64,000 nucleotides of DNA, taken from NCBI GenBank assembly GCA_965234685.1, contig OZ248539.1:62001-126000 (forward strand), read 5' to 3'. The stretch's first letter is position 1, and each line of letters starts with the position of its first letter. The position numbers and the translations under genes were made by a program. Positions 15,397 through 23,952 of this stretch are shown in pieces. The stretch comes from Fimbriimonas planktonicus (GTDB lineage Bacteria; Armatimonadota; Fimbriimonadia; Fimbriimonadales; Fimbriimonadaceae). The notes beneath the pieces are model-generated. The model was given only the letters and a program-made list of their open reading frames with translations. It was not told where the DNA came from and did no database searches.

Positions 15397-17175
15397 TTGG
15401 CCGTAGAATCACCACGAGAAAGCCAACTTAAGGGCGCGACGGCCCTGCTCGATCACCTCCGAACAAATCCGGGCGAGGCGCGTCGTCCGGCGAATGAGTT
15501 GGCCGTACGGTTTGGCCTGTCGGCAGGGTTTGTGGAGAGTGTCGTAGAGAATGCGTCCGTCAATTCGGCGGCAGTTGATCCCATTCTCCGCAAGAAGGTT
15601 TCGTTCGATTTTGCTCGGCACGGCTTCGACTGGGTGGGGCGCCTCATCTTGCGGGCCTTTTCAAAACCGATCCTGTTTGTCGCGATCACGAACATTCTTT
15701 GCGTGCTCGCGGTCATCGCAACGGATAGTCTGATTCCAGACTCGGCAAAGATTGCGCAATATGTTCCGGCCGATGCGCTGGCCATCCTGTTCCAGTTTTT
15801 ATTCCTAGTGCTCGCCCACCTCGCTTGCTACTTCCACCTCCGGACGGCGAAGGCGGCTTTGCAAGGCGCCGTTGTGGTGTGGGCGATGGGGTCGCTGGGT
15901 GTTGCCGCGTCCATCATGCTGTCCCAGGGGATCAAGAGCTTGGGCGAGCGAGCGCTGTATGCCGCGTTGAGCTCGATGGGAATCCTGTTCGTCACGTTAG
16001 GTTACTTGTGCGCCGGTGTGATTGCCTCCGTGCTTGGCGGATGGGCGCATGCCCGGAAGCAGGAACGTCGTGAGGCGAGCATGAGCCGCCAAGAGCTGCT
16101 GGAGCGATACTTCGAACTCCAAGAGCGACTGAGTAGGGGCAGCACTCAGAAGCAGGTGGGCAACTGGCTCGAACAGTCTCCAACGGCTAAGTTTTTCCGT
16201 AAGTCGCCCATGGCTTTCAGCGTGATCGGTACGGTCTTGTTGTCGCTTACCGGCGCCTTGACCATGCGATCGCTTCCGATTACGGATGCGCAAGAGGCGC
16301 GGACTTCGGTTCCAGCCCTGATCGGGATGGTCGTCGGCTTTGTTCTGCTGTGTCTTCGAGGCGTGCTCCACGTCGGCGCCGGAATCTTTTCCCGAAGCAT
16401 TGGGCACGCGCTCTTGGTGAGCGCGGCAATGTGTGCGGGCTCGTTTGCGATGGGCTTTTTACCGATCCGACAGGCCGTCGATAATCCGTTTAGCTTTTCA
16501 CAGATTTCAGCGACGCTTATCCAGCTCCTTGTTGGCGGTCTAGTTTCTGGATTTGCCGCGCTGGGAGCGGAGCTTCAGCGCAAGGCGGCCCGAGAAGAGT
16601 CGCTGGATAACAATGACGGCGCGACGCTTTTGGCCGAGATGCTGCGGATTCAGTGGCGACTTGCCGACCGGACGAATAGCACTTGCATCCTCGTGGTCGA
16701 CGCGGCGAAGAGCAGCCAGATGAAGGCGAACGCGGACCCGCTGATTGTTGAATACAGCTTCCGCGAGTATCAGGATTGGCTTGGAAAGGTTTGCGCGCAG
16801 TTTGAAGGCAAGGTGCACTCGACGGCGGGTGATGGCGCGGTGGTGGCGTTTCCGAGTTGCGACAAGGCGTTCTTGGCGGCACGTCGGATCCAGACGGATG
16901 TCGCGCGGTTCAACGCGAATGTGAACCGGTTGGCGGTGCCGTTCCGGCTTAGAATCGGGTTGCACGTGGGGCAGGTGGCCGGCGCGGTGGACGATGTTCA
17001 ATTTACGGAAGTCATCGACATTGCGGCGCACATTGAGTCGGTGGCGACGGTTGGCGGCATCGCGGTGAGCGAGCCGGTGACGTTGGGTCTGCCGCAATAC
17101 GAGTTCCTTCCCCTGGCGCGAGAGGTGGATGGGCAGCGGGTGTACCTTGCGCTCTCGCCGACGGAGGAAGAGTGA
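15397..17175 (+). CDS. Membrane protein with class III adenylate/guanylate cyclase-like domain
   Basis: 592 residues from a TTG preceded by a good ribosome site (GGGAGGAGA). Residues 1-60 look cytosolic and helical; about 85-410 hold eight or so membrane helices; the C-terminal ~180 residues are a class III cyclase-like domain. Metal-site candidates are the Asp in ILVVDAAKSS and the Asp of STAGDGAVVAFPS. The transition-state motif, normally N-x-x-x-R (VNxAAR), reads IDIAAHIE, so Asn is Asp and Arg is His. The domain may be catalytically altered or only a nucleotide sensor. The stop overlaps lipB (GTGA). It could sense membrane state; no effector is nearby. Confidence 0.8.
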   Translation: MAVESPRESQLKGATALLDHLRTNPGEARRPANELAVRFGLSAGFVESVVENASVNSAAVDPILRKKVSFDFARHGFDWVGRLILRAFSKPILFVAITNILCVLAVIATDSLIPDSAKIAQYVPADALAILFQFLFLVLAHLACYFHLRTAKAALQGAVVVWAMGSLGVAASIMLSQGIKSLGERALYAALSSMGILFVTLGYLCAGVIASVLGGWAHARKQERREASMSRQELLERYFELQERLSRGSTQKQVGNWLEQSPTAKFFRKSPMAFSVIGTVLLSLTGALTMRSLPITDAQEARTSVPALIGMVVGFVLLCLRGVLHVGAGIFSRSIGHALLVSAAMCAGSFAMGFLPIRQAVDNPFSFSQISATLIQLLVGGLVSGFAALGAELQRKAAREESLDNNDGATLLAEMLRIQWRLADRTNSTCILVVDAAKSSQMKANADPLIVEYSFREYQDWLGKVCAQFEGKVHSTAGDGAVVAFPSCDKAFLAARRIQTDVARFNANVNRLAVPFRLRIGLHVGQVAGAVDDVQFTEVIDIAAHIESVATVGGIAVSEPVTLGLPQYEFLPLAREVDGQRVYLALSPTEEE

Positions 17176-17807
17176 CCTTTCAGGTTCAAGACCTCGGCAC
17201 CGTGCCCTACGATCAAGCCCTTTCGATTCAAGAACAGCTCCATTCTGAGGTTTTGTCGGGCGGAACAGAGCCGACTTTATTGCTCCTTGAACATCCTCCT
17301 GTGCTGACTTTGGGGGCGAATTTTCATGCCGAGAATTTGCACCATCCGGTTGAGGATTACGAGAAGCGCGGGATTCAGGTTTTCAAGTCGGACCGGGGCG
17401 GAGATGTGACATACCACGGGCCGGGGCAGTTAGTGGCGTATCCCATTTTTCCGCTGGATTTCATCGGGCGGGACCTTCACGCTTGGTTGCGCTTGCTGGA
17501 AGAAGCGGTGATTTCGACGGTGTTTGAGCTTGGCGTAGGAGCGCGGAGGTTTCCGCCGAACACCGGGGTTTGGGTCGAGGATCGAAAGATCTGCGCGATG
17601 GGGATTAAGGTGAAGCGGTGGGTTTCGATGCACGGCTTGGCGCTGAACTGCGACGCGGACCTTTCGCCGTTTCTCTGGATTACGCCTTGCGGCATTGCGG
17701 ATTACGGGGTCACATCGCTGACTGCCGAAGTTGGGCAGCGAGTGCCGGTGGATGAAGTGAAGCCGATTCTTACCGAGGCATTAAGGGGGCTCGTATCGCG
17801 CTCCTGA
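17172..17807 (+). CDS. lipB: Octanoyl-[ACP]:protein N-octanoyltransferase
   Basis: 211 residues, GTG start overlapping the cyclase-like gene. LipB transfers octanoate from acyl carrier protein to lipoyl domains of 2-oxoacid dehydrogenases and GcvH. The family motif SDRGGDVTYHGPGQLVAYPI is intact. The catalytic Lys lies in ICAMGIKV and the catalytic Cys in ITPCGI. No lipA (lipoyl synthase) is adjacent. It begins a run of housekeeping genes with rnhB, a small membrane protein and yraN. Confidence 0.95.
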   Translation: MTFQVQDLGTVPYDQALSIQEQLHSEVLSGGTEPTLLLLEHPPVLTLGANFHAENLHHPVEDYEKRGIQVFKSDRGGDVTYHGPGQLVAYPIFPLDFIGRDLHAWLRLLEEAVISTVFELGVGARRFPPNTGVWVEDRKICAMGIKVKRWVSMHGLALNCDADLSPFLWITPCGIADYGVTSLTAEVGQRVPVDEVKPILTEALRGLVSRS

Positions 17808-17821
17808 TCGCAACGCCAGGG

Positions 17822-18394
17822 GTGGCAGGGGCAGACGAGGCCGGGCGAGGTCCGCTGGCGGGGCCGGTTGTGGCGGCGGCAGTGCTGCTGCCGGAAGGTT
17901 TTGACTTGACCGGGATTCGGGATAGCAAACAGCTTGACCTCGCCGGGCGAGAGCGGGCGTTTGAGAGGATCGTTGCCGGGGCGCGGTTCGAGATTGAGCT
18001 TGCGGAGATTGAAGAGATCGATCGGCTGAATATTTTGCACGCCAGCTTGGCGGCAATGGCGCGGGCGATTCGGCGACTGGGGGTCGGGAAGGTTCTGATT
18101 GATGGCAACCAGACACCGCGTGACCTTGGCTGTGAATCGGTGACGGTGGTGAAAGGGGACGGGAAATATGCCGCGATCGCGGCGGCGAGCATCTTGGCGA
18201 AGGTCACGCGGGACCGCCTAATGACCGAGTTCGACTCGGTTTATCCGGGTTACGGCTTCGCGCGGAACTTTGGGTATCCGACGCCGGATCACCTTGAAGC
18301 GTTGGCGCGGCTGGGGGCTTGCGAGATTCATCGGCGCAGCTTTGCCCCGGTGCAGCGCGCGCTGGGTACGGAGCCGCAGCCGGCGCTGTTTTAG
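17822..18394 (+). CDS. rnhB: Ribonuclease HII
   Basis: 190 residues. DEAGRGPLAGPVVAAAV carries the first acidic pair; the third Asp is in VLIDGNQTP and the fourth in KVTRDRLM, completing the DEDD set. The family motif AIAAASILAKVTRD is present. RNase HII removes ribonucleotides from DNA. The GTG chosen leaves only three residues before DEAGRG, shorter than usual; in-frame upstream codons read without stop into the lipB end, so a non-standard earlier start such as CTG 17804 cannot be excluded. Confidence 0.93.
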   Translation: MAGADEAGRGPLAGPVVAAAVLLPEGFDLTGIRDSKQLDLAGRERAFERIVAGARFEIELAEIEEIDRLNILHASLAAMARAIRRLGVGKVLIDGNQTPRDLGCESVTVVKGDGKYAAIAAASILAKVTRDRLMTEFDSVYPGYGFARNFGYPTPDHLEALARLGACEIHRRSFAPVQRALGTEPQPALF

Positions 18395-18403
18395 TAGCAA
18401 CTC

Positions 18404-18823
18404 ATGATCAGCACCGAGCGGCCAGCGGGGGACCTGAAGGCGATCAATCGCGAGATGCTTGTGCATCTGCTGATCGCGGGGGTGGTTCTGTTTGGGCTCG
18501 GCGCGGCGAGCGTCGCGTGGCTTTCGCGAGAGAACGAGCGGAAAGCGCGGGCGGGCATGGATCGGCTGCGGCCGTTGTTAGAAGCCGAACAGTACGCAGC
18601 GGCGGTAGAACAGAACCTGATTTCGCCCCGGGGAGCGTATGACCTGGGTCGGCTGGAAAAGATTCTTGGCCCGATCGATGCGGTGACTTCGAAGTTGTCG
18701 AACTGCCATTCGGCGAGCACGGTTTGCGTTTTCGACCTTCAGGTGACCCGTCCGCGAGGCAAGCACGGGATGCGGCTGTATTTTCGCGGGCAGCGGTGCA
18801 CCCACGTTGAGGTGCAGAAGTGA
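18404..18823 (+). CDS. Small single-pass membrane protein, unknown
   Basis: 139 residues. One membrane helix at about 20-42 (VHLLIAGVVLFGLGAASVAWL), short cytosolic N-terminus, then an extracytoplasmic domain of about 95 residues with two cysteines (SNCHS and STVCVF, spaced for a possible disulphide, plus RCTHV). No family recognised. It sits 9 bases after rnhB and overlaps yraN by GTGA, so it is part of that operon. Confidence 0.6.
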   Translation: MISTERPAGDLKAINREMLVHLLIAGVVLFGLGAASVAWLSRENERKARAGMDRLRPLLEAEQYAAAVEQNLISPRGAYDLGRLEKILGPIDAVTSKLSNCHSASTVCVFDLQVTRPRGKHGMRLYFRGQRCTHVEVQK

Positions 18824-19164
18824 GTTCGCGGATGGAACTCGGCCGGACCGCGGAGGATGCGGCGGCGAACTACCTGCTCTCGCTCGGCTACACGCTGGTC
18901 ACCCGCCGCTGGAAACGCCCCGGCGGCGAGCTCGACCTGGTGGCGATGGACGGAGAGACGGTGGTTTTTGTGGAAGTAAAGGCGACCTCTGCGCCGGGGT
19001 TTTCGCCGGAAGATGCGGTTTCGGATTCGAAGTTCCGGCACCTGGAGAAGGTCGCGTCGCGGTTCGTTTCGGAGCATGGACTGGAGGAGACTCCGCAGCG
19101 GTTTGATTTGATTGCGCTAGATGGAGAAGGGTTGCGGCACTACGAGGATTTTCTGCGGTTTTAG
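18820..19164 (+). CDS. YraN/UPF0102 family nuclease-fold protein
   Basis: 114 residues. Restriction-endonuclease-like core with the UPF0102 motifs GRTAEDAAANYLLSLGYTLVTRRW, GGELDLVAMDGETVVFVEVKAT (Asp and E-x-K of the PD-(D/E)xK site) and RFDLIALD. YraN often follows rnhB in bacteria, as here. Its role is not settled; nuclease activity on branched or damaged DNA has been suggested for the family. Last gene before the 108-bp repeats. Confidence 0.9.
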   Translation: MSSRMELGRTAEDAAANYLLSLGYTLVTRRWKRPGGELDLVAMDGETVVFVEVKATSAPGFSPEDAVSDSKFRHLEKVASRFVSEHGLEETPQRFDLIALDGEGLRHYEDFLRF

Positions 19165-19171
19165 GCGTTGC

Positions 19172-19495
19172 GTAGCGTAGGCGTCCCGCCTGCGTTCGGG
19201 AAGTTGTAGTCTCGTGTGCGGGCCGAGATTTGGCTGTGCGGACTCACTCGGGAAGAGTGAGCTATTACGCGGGTTCGGTGTAGCGTAGGCGTCCCGCCTG
19301 CGTTTGGGAAGCTGTAGTTTCGCGTGCGGGCCGGGTTTTGGCCACGCGGTCTCACTCGGGACGAGTGAGCTACGACGCGGGTTCGGTGTAGCGTAGGCGT
19401 CGCGCCTGCGTTCGGGAAGCTGTAGTTTCATGTAAGGGCCGAGCTTTGGCTGTGCGAACTCACTCGGGACGAGTGAGCTACGGGACGAGGCTCGC
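19172..19495. repeat. Three tandem 108-bp palindrome-bearing repeats
   Basis: Units begin with GTAGCGTAGGCG at 19172, 19280 and 19388, exactly 108 bases apart, and are imperfect copies. Each contains two small hairpins: AGGCG-TCC-CGCCT and CTCACTCG-GGA-CGAGTGAG. The first unit has one mismatch in the second stem. A fourth copy stands alone at 23826. The stretch between yraN and pyrG (19165-19595) otherwise holds only a degenerate half-unit after 19495. The layout resembles REP/BIME-type dispersed palindromes, but no REP-associated transposase is in the window. Confidence 0.9.
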
Positions 19496-19595
19496 CTTGG
19501 TAGTCGTCCCGGCTGAATTCGGGAGGTGTAGCGAAGGGCTCCTTTCCCCAGTCGGAGATTTGGTTTGCTGAACGAAAAACCTCGATCGGCGGGCC

Positions 19596-21212
19596 TCACA
19601 CGCCAACAGCAGCTTTGCGCTCCACGGCCGCTTTCACCAAGCCGGTGAAGAGGGGGGCGGGGCGGTTGGGGCGGCTCTTGAATTCGGGGTGGGCTTGGGT
19701 CGCGATGAAGTAAGGGTGCTCGGTGAGCTCCACCATTTCGACCAGACGATAGTCGGGCGAGACGCCGCTGATGACCATGCCCATTTCTTGCAGTTTCTCG
19801 CGGAAGTCGTTGTTGACTTCGTACCGATGTCGGTGCCGTTCGGAGATGCGATTGGAGCCGTAAAGCTGGTGGGCGAGGGTGCCGTTGACGAGGTTGCAGT
19901 CGTAGCTGCCCAGGCGCATGGTCGCGCCTTTATCGGTGACTCCCTTTTGCTCGGGGAGCAAGTGGATGACCGGGTAGGCGGGGTTCGGGAGCATCTCTTC
20001 GCTGTTCGCTCCGACAAGGCCACAGACGTTTCGCGCGAACTCGATGACCGCCATTTGCAGGCCAAGGCAGATGCCGAGGAACGGAAGGCCGGTTTCACGG
20101 GCGAATTGGATCGCTTCGATTTTGCCTTCGATGCCGCGGCCGCCAAAGCCAGGCGCGACTATGAGACCATCGACCCCATCCAGAAACTCCTGGGGCGGGC
20201 GACCTTGCTCAAGCGCGTCCGATTCGATCCAGACCATTTCGACGGCGGACTTGCTGGGGATTCCGGCGTGAATCAGCGCTTCGTGGATCGATTTGTAGGC
20301 GTCACCATTGGAGGTGTATTTACCGACCACGGCAATGCGGACCGAGCGCTCGGGGTTCTTGAGAGTCTCGACGAGGGTCGCCCACTCGTGGAGGTTCGAG
20401 GCACGTGATTCGAGGCCTAGGCGGGCCACGGTGAGGTCGCCGAGGCCGTCGTCCTCGTAGCGCAGCGGAACTTCGTAAATTGTCGCAGCGGTGCGGGACT
20501 CGATGACGGCTTTCTTTTGCACGCCGCAGAAGAGGGAAATTTTCTCGCGAACATCGTCTGGCATGTCCACGTCGCAGCGGCAAATGAGGAGATCGGGGGC
20601 GATGCCGATGGCGCGGAGGCGCTCGACGGAGTGCTGGGTTGGCTTGGTCTTGACTTCGCTCCAGGGGCCGACAGTCGGAACGAGGGTGACGTGGACGTAC
20701 ATCACGTTCTCCGGGCCGGCGTCGTTGCGCATTTGGCGGATGGCTTCTAGGAACGGAAGCGATTCGATGTCGCCGACGGTGCCACCGATTTCGGCGATCA
20801 CCACGTCGGCCTCTTGCTGGGCGCCGACGTCGACGATACGTCGTTTGATCTCGTTGGTCACGTGCGGAATGACTTGCACGGTGCCGCCGAGGTAGTCACC
20901 GCGGCGCTCGGCCGCAATGACGGAACTGTAGATTTTCCCGGTGGTGACCGAGCTGCCTTCCGAGCAGTTGACGTCCATAAACCGCTCGTAGTGGCCAAGG
21001 TCGAGGTCAGTTTCGGCTCCGTCTTCGGTGACGAAGACTTCCCCGTGCTGGTAGGGGTTCATCGTTCCGGCATCGACGTTGATGTAGGGGTCTAGCTTGA
21101 GCGGGGCGACGGTGAAGCCACGGCTGCGGAGAATTCGGCCGAGGCTGGCGGTGGTGATGCCTTTTCCAATTGAACTAACGACTCCACCGGTTACAAAAAT
21201 GTACTTTGCCAC
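19596..21212 (-). CDS. pyrG: CTP synthase
   Basis: 538 residues from the GTG at 21212 (VAKYIFVTGGVVSSIGKG), preceded by GGGAAAG; the in-frame GTG at 21239 would add nine residues not usual for the family. The synthase domain shows GVVSSIGKG, LKLDPYINVDAGTMNPYQHGEVFVT and GGTVGDIESLPF. The glutaminase domain shows GICLGLQM (nucleophile Cys) and, near the end, the His-Glu pair in THPEF-like AQAHPEFKSRP. The enzyme makes CTP from UTP, ATP and glutamine. Monocistronic. Confidence 0.97.
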   Translation of the reverse strand: MAKYIFVTGGVVSSIGKGITTASLGRILRSRGFTVAPLKLDPYINVDAGTMNPYQHGEVFVTEDGAETDLDLGHYERFMDVNCSEGSSVTTGKIYSSVIAAERRGDYLGGTVQVIPHVTNEIKRRIVDVGAQQEADVVIAEIGGTVGDIESLPFLEAIRQMRNDAGPENVMYVHVTLVPTVGPWSEVKTKPTQHSVERLRAIGIAPDLLICRCDVDMPDDVREKISLFCGVQKKAVIESRTAATIYEVPLRYEDDGLGDLTVARLGLESRASNLHEWATLVETLKNPERSVRIAVVGKYTSNGDAYKSIHEALIHAGIPSKSAVEMVWIESDALEQGRPPQEFLDGVDGLIVAPGFGGRGIEGKIEAIQFARETGLPFLGICLGLQMAVIEFARNVCGLVGANSEEMLPNPAYPVIHLLPEQKGVTDKGATMRLGSYDCNLVNGTLAHQLYGSNRISERHRHRYEVNNDFREKLQEMGMVISGVSPDYRLVEMVELTEHPYFIATQAHPEFKSRPNRPAPLFTGLVKAAVERKAAVGV

Positions 21213-21470
21213 TTGCTTTCCCAAGAAAACCAGACGCACTCCGGACGAAAAGAGCGGCGGGGTTTTAGAGATTATACGCCCTTCGGTCGACGGCTTGGAA
21301 GAATAGGTATCCGGACAAAAGACCTAGGGAAGGTTATGAAACTCGAAGCTCAAGAGAATTTTGGAACCTAGGATTCTGGCGTTTTGTTAAGGTTCGCTCA
21401 TTGCAAGAGGAAAATTGCGAACCGGGAATCTGTGAGTTCGTCAAGTAAGTAGGGAATAGGGGAGGAGCCA

Positions 21471-22376
21471 ATGAGCCTCGTTATCGAAAGAGCCACCGCA
21501 GGTTGGATTAACCGGACGGAGTATCCGTTCAAGAGTCATTTTATTGGGGTCGACGGAGGGAACATGCACTTTGTCGACGAGGGATCGGGTGACCCGATTG
21601 TGTTTGTCCACGGCACGCCAACGTGGTCTTATGAGTGGCGGCACGCGATTCGCGACTTGCGATCGGACTACCGCTGCGTGGCGATGGACGCCATCGGTTT
21701 TGGGCTTTCGGACAAGCCAGAAAACTGGAGCTACAGCCCGGTTTGCCATGCGCGGAACCTGAAGGTCCTGATCGACGAGCGGGGACTGGAAAACGTGACG
21801 CTGGTGCTGCACGGCATGGGCGGGCCAATTGGGCTCGAATACGCCCTTAACAACATGCCGAACGTACGGCGGATTGTGATGATCAATTCTTGGGCATGGA
21901 ACCTCAAGGGCGACGCGGCAGCCGAACGCATTTGGAAAATCGCGACTGGTCCGCTGGGCATGATGATCTTCTTCAACATCAATGCGGCGAAGAAGCTGAT
22001 GAAGACGATGTTCGGCGATAAGTCGAAGTTCACCGAGGCGGTGTCGGCGGCTTACGCTACGCCATTCGACGAGAAAGAAGCGCGGCACGGATTGCACAAA
22101 CAGTTCCGTCAGATTTTAGAAAGCGGTCCGGTTTTCGATGAGATCTGGTCTCGGCGAGAAGAGCTGAAAGGCTTGCCGATGCAGTTCATCTGGGGCATGG
22201 CCGACCCCGCTTTTGGCGAGAAAGCGCTCAACCGATTCTGGCGAGAGTTTCCGCTGGCCGAGGTTGCGCGGCTCTCGGGCTGCGGGCATTTCGTGACGGA
22301 AGAGCGCCCGGTGGAAACGATCAAGACGTTGCGCACCTTCCTGTCGGAATCCAGCCGTAGCTCGTATTTGGCCTAA
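21471..22376 (+). CDS. Haloalkane-dehalogenase-like alpha/beta hydrolase lacking the nucleophile
   Basis: 301 residues with a strong ribosome site (GGGGAGGAG). The sequence follows haloalkane dehalogenases closely: VFVHGTPTWSYEWR (oxyanion loop), VAMDAIGFGLSDKP, and a His in SGCGHFVTEERP. But the nucleophile elbow, VxHDWGGP in the family, is LVLHGMGGPIGL: the nucleophilic Asp is Gly and the halide-stabilising Trp is Met. An acid candidate remains in WGMADPAFG. It is probably not a dehalogenase; it may be a non-catalytic or re-purposed fold member. It lies between pyrG and asnS and is likely monocistronic. Confidence 0.8.
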   Translation: MSLVIERATAGWINRTEYPFKSHFIGVDGGNMHFVDEGSGDPIVFVHGTPTWSYEWRHAIRDLRSDYRCVAMDAIGFGLSDKPENWSYSPVCHARNLKVLIDERGLENVTLVLHGMGGPIGLEYALNNMPNVRRIVMINSWAWNLKGDAAAERIWKIATGPLGMMIFFNINAAKKLMKTMFGDKSKFTEAVSAAYATPFDEKEARHGLHKQFRQILESGPVFDEIWSRREELKGLPMQFIWGMADPAFGEKALNRFWREFPLAEVARLSGCGHFVTEERPVETIKTLRTFLSESSRSSYLA

Positions 22377-22397
22377 GCGATCGGTCGTCGGTAGAAT
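22368..22397 (+). promoter_or_regulatory. asnS promoter (TTGGCC-18-TAGAAT), leaderless
   Basis: TTGGCC (22368-22373) and TAGAAT (22392-22397) are 18 bases apart, and the -10 ends 6 bases before the GTG at 22404. This would put +1 on the start codon itself. The -35 overlaps the end of the preceding hydrolase gene. Confidence 0.45.
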
Positions 22398-22403
22398 CTA
22401 CGG

Positions 22404-23819
22404 GTGGATTACCGGCGAACGTACGTGCGAGACCTGTTTAACCTTGCTCCTGGAACGGAGACGAGTGCCTTTGGCTGGGTGAAAACGCGCCGGGATAGTA
22501 AGGGAGTGTCGTTTGTTCAGCTCAGCGACGGCTCTTGCTTCCGCGATTTTCAGGTGGTCATCGCCGCTGGAACGATTAGCGAGGACGTCCTGAAGTTGAT
22601 CACCACCGGCGCTTGCGTACGCTTTGATGGCGTTGTCGTCGAGTCTCCAGCCGCCGGACAGGCTGTTGAGCTTTCGGCTTCGGGAGTCGAAGTGTTCGGC
22701 GGAGCCGACGCGGCGAACTATCCGCTACAAAAGAAGGGCGCGACGCTGGAATATCTTCGCGAGATCGCTCACCTGCGAGCTCGCGGCAACACTTTTGGTG
22801 CGGTCTTCCGCATGCGTGCCCAGGCAGCCCAAGCGATTCACCAGTTCTTCGCCAAACGCGGATTCCACTACATCCAGACCCCGATTATCACGGCAAGCGA
22901 CGCAGAAGGCGCTGGTGCAATGTTCCAGGTCACCACGGCCCTGGAAGTGAACGCCCCGCTGGAAGCGCCAGACGGCCAGTTTGCCTATCGACTCCGCTCG
23001 GCAAATCCGGAGCATGACTTCTTTGGTAAGCCGTCATACCTCACGGTGAGCGGACAACTGGAGGCTGAGACGATTGCTCTCGGGATGACCAACGTTTACA
23101 CTTTCGGTCCGACTTTCCGGGCGGAGAACTCATCCACCAGTCGGCACCTTGCCGAGTTTTGGATGGTCGAGCCGGAGATGGCGTTCTGCGACCTCGAGGG
23201 GAACATGAACCTAGCCGAGGAGTTCCTGAAGGAAGTCATCGGGAACTTGCTCGACTTCTGCGGCGATGACCTGAGCTTCTTTAACCAGCGCATCGAGCCG
23301 CATTTGCTGGAGACCCTTGAGCACGTGGTGACTTCGCCGTTTGAGCGATTGACGTACACCGAAGCGGTCGCGATGCTGGAACAATCGGGCGAGAACTTTG
23401 AGTTCCCGGTCGGCTGGGGAACCGACCTACAGAGCGAGCATGAGCGGTGGTTGACCGAAGTGAAGGTCGGTCGTCCGGTGATTCTCACGGACTATCCGAA
23501 GGAGATCAAAGCGTTCTATATGCGGCAGAACGAGGACGGAAAGACGGTCCGCGCGATGGACGTTTTGGCACCGCGGATCGGCGAAATCATCGGCGGCTCG
23601 CAGCGCGAGGAACGGTTGGATGTTTTGGAAGCGCGGATCAAGGAAAGCGGTCTACCGCTCGAGCCGTACTGGTGGTACCTCGACCTCCGCCGCTTTGGCT
23701 CTGCTCCACACGCGGGCTTCGGCCTGGGCTTCGAGCGGCTGCTGATGTACGTTACGGGAATGAAGAATATCCGGGACGTGATTCCGTACCATCGAACGCC
23801 GGGCAACGCGGACTTCTAA
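22404..23819 (+). CDS. asnS: Asparaginyl-tRNA synthetase
   Basis: 471 residues. An N-terminal OB fold (about 15-105) is followed by the class IIb core. RAQAAQAIHQFFAKRGFHYIQTPIIT is motif 1, FRAENSSTSRHLAEFWMVEPEM is motif 2 and GFGLGFERLLMYVTGM is motif 3. The SDAEGAGAMFQVTT segment and the overall length distinguish AsnRS from AspRS and LysRS. It charges tRNA-Asn directly, so the organism need not rely on GatCAB for this. GTG start with no Shine-Dalgarno sequence; see the promoter entry. Confidence 0.96.
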   Translation: MDYRRTYVRDLFNLAPGTETSAFGWVKTRRDSKGVSFVQLSDGSCFRDFQVVIAAGTISEDVLKLITTGACVRFDGVVVESPAAGQAVELSASGVEVFGGADAANYPLQKKGATLEYLREIAHLRARGNTFGAVFRMRAQAAQAIHQFFAKRGFHYIQTPIITASDAEGAGAMFQVTTALEVNAPLEAPDGQFAYRLRSANPEHDFFGKPSYLTVSGQLEAETIALGMTNVYTFGPTFRAENSSTSRHLAEFWMVEPEMAFCDLEGNMNLAEEFLKEVIGNLLDFCGDDLSFFNQRIEPHLLETLEHVVTSPFERLTYTEAVAMLEQSGENFEFPVGWGTDLQSEHERWLTEVKVGRPVILTDYPKEIKAFYMRQNEDGKTVRAMDVLAPRIGEIIGGSQREERLDVLEARIKESGLPLEPYWWYLDLRRFGSAPHAGFGLGFERLLMYVTGMKNIRDVIPYHRTPGNADF

Positions 23820-23825
23820 GCGTTT

Positions 23826-23936
23826 GAAGCGTAGGCGTCCCGCCTGCGTCCGGAAGTTGTAGCTACGACGTCTCTGCTTCGGTCCAGAATTTGAGAATGC
23901 GGACTCACCCGAGACGGGTCAGCTACGGAACGAGTA
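23826..23936. repeat. Solitary copy of the 108-bp palindromic repeat
   Basis: AGCGTAGGCGTCCCGCCTGC starts at 23828, and the unit ends near GGGTCAGCTAC. The second hairpin here is CACCCG-AGA-CGGGTC: relative to the tandem units both arms have changed (ACTCG to ACCCG, and CGAGT to CGGGT), keeping the pairing. It lies in the asnS-ABC intergenic gap. Confidence 0.85.
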
Positions 23937-23952
23937 ACGGACTGGGGCAGCT

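Noticed and set aside
19172..19495. CRISPR-like appearance of regularly spaced repeats
   Set aside because: Whole 108-bp units are duplicated with no unique spacers, and there are no cas genes.
19117..19599. 160-aa minus-strand frame with three similar peptide repeats
   Set aside because: It is the 108-bp DNA repeat read as protein: 108 is a multiple of three, so the frame stays open and the peptide repeats. It also overlaps yraN.
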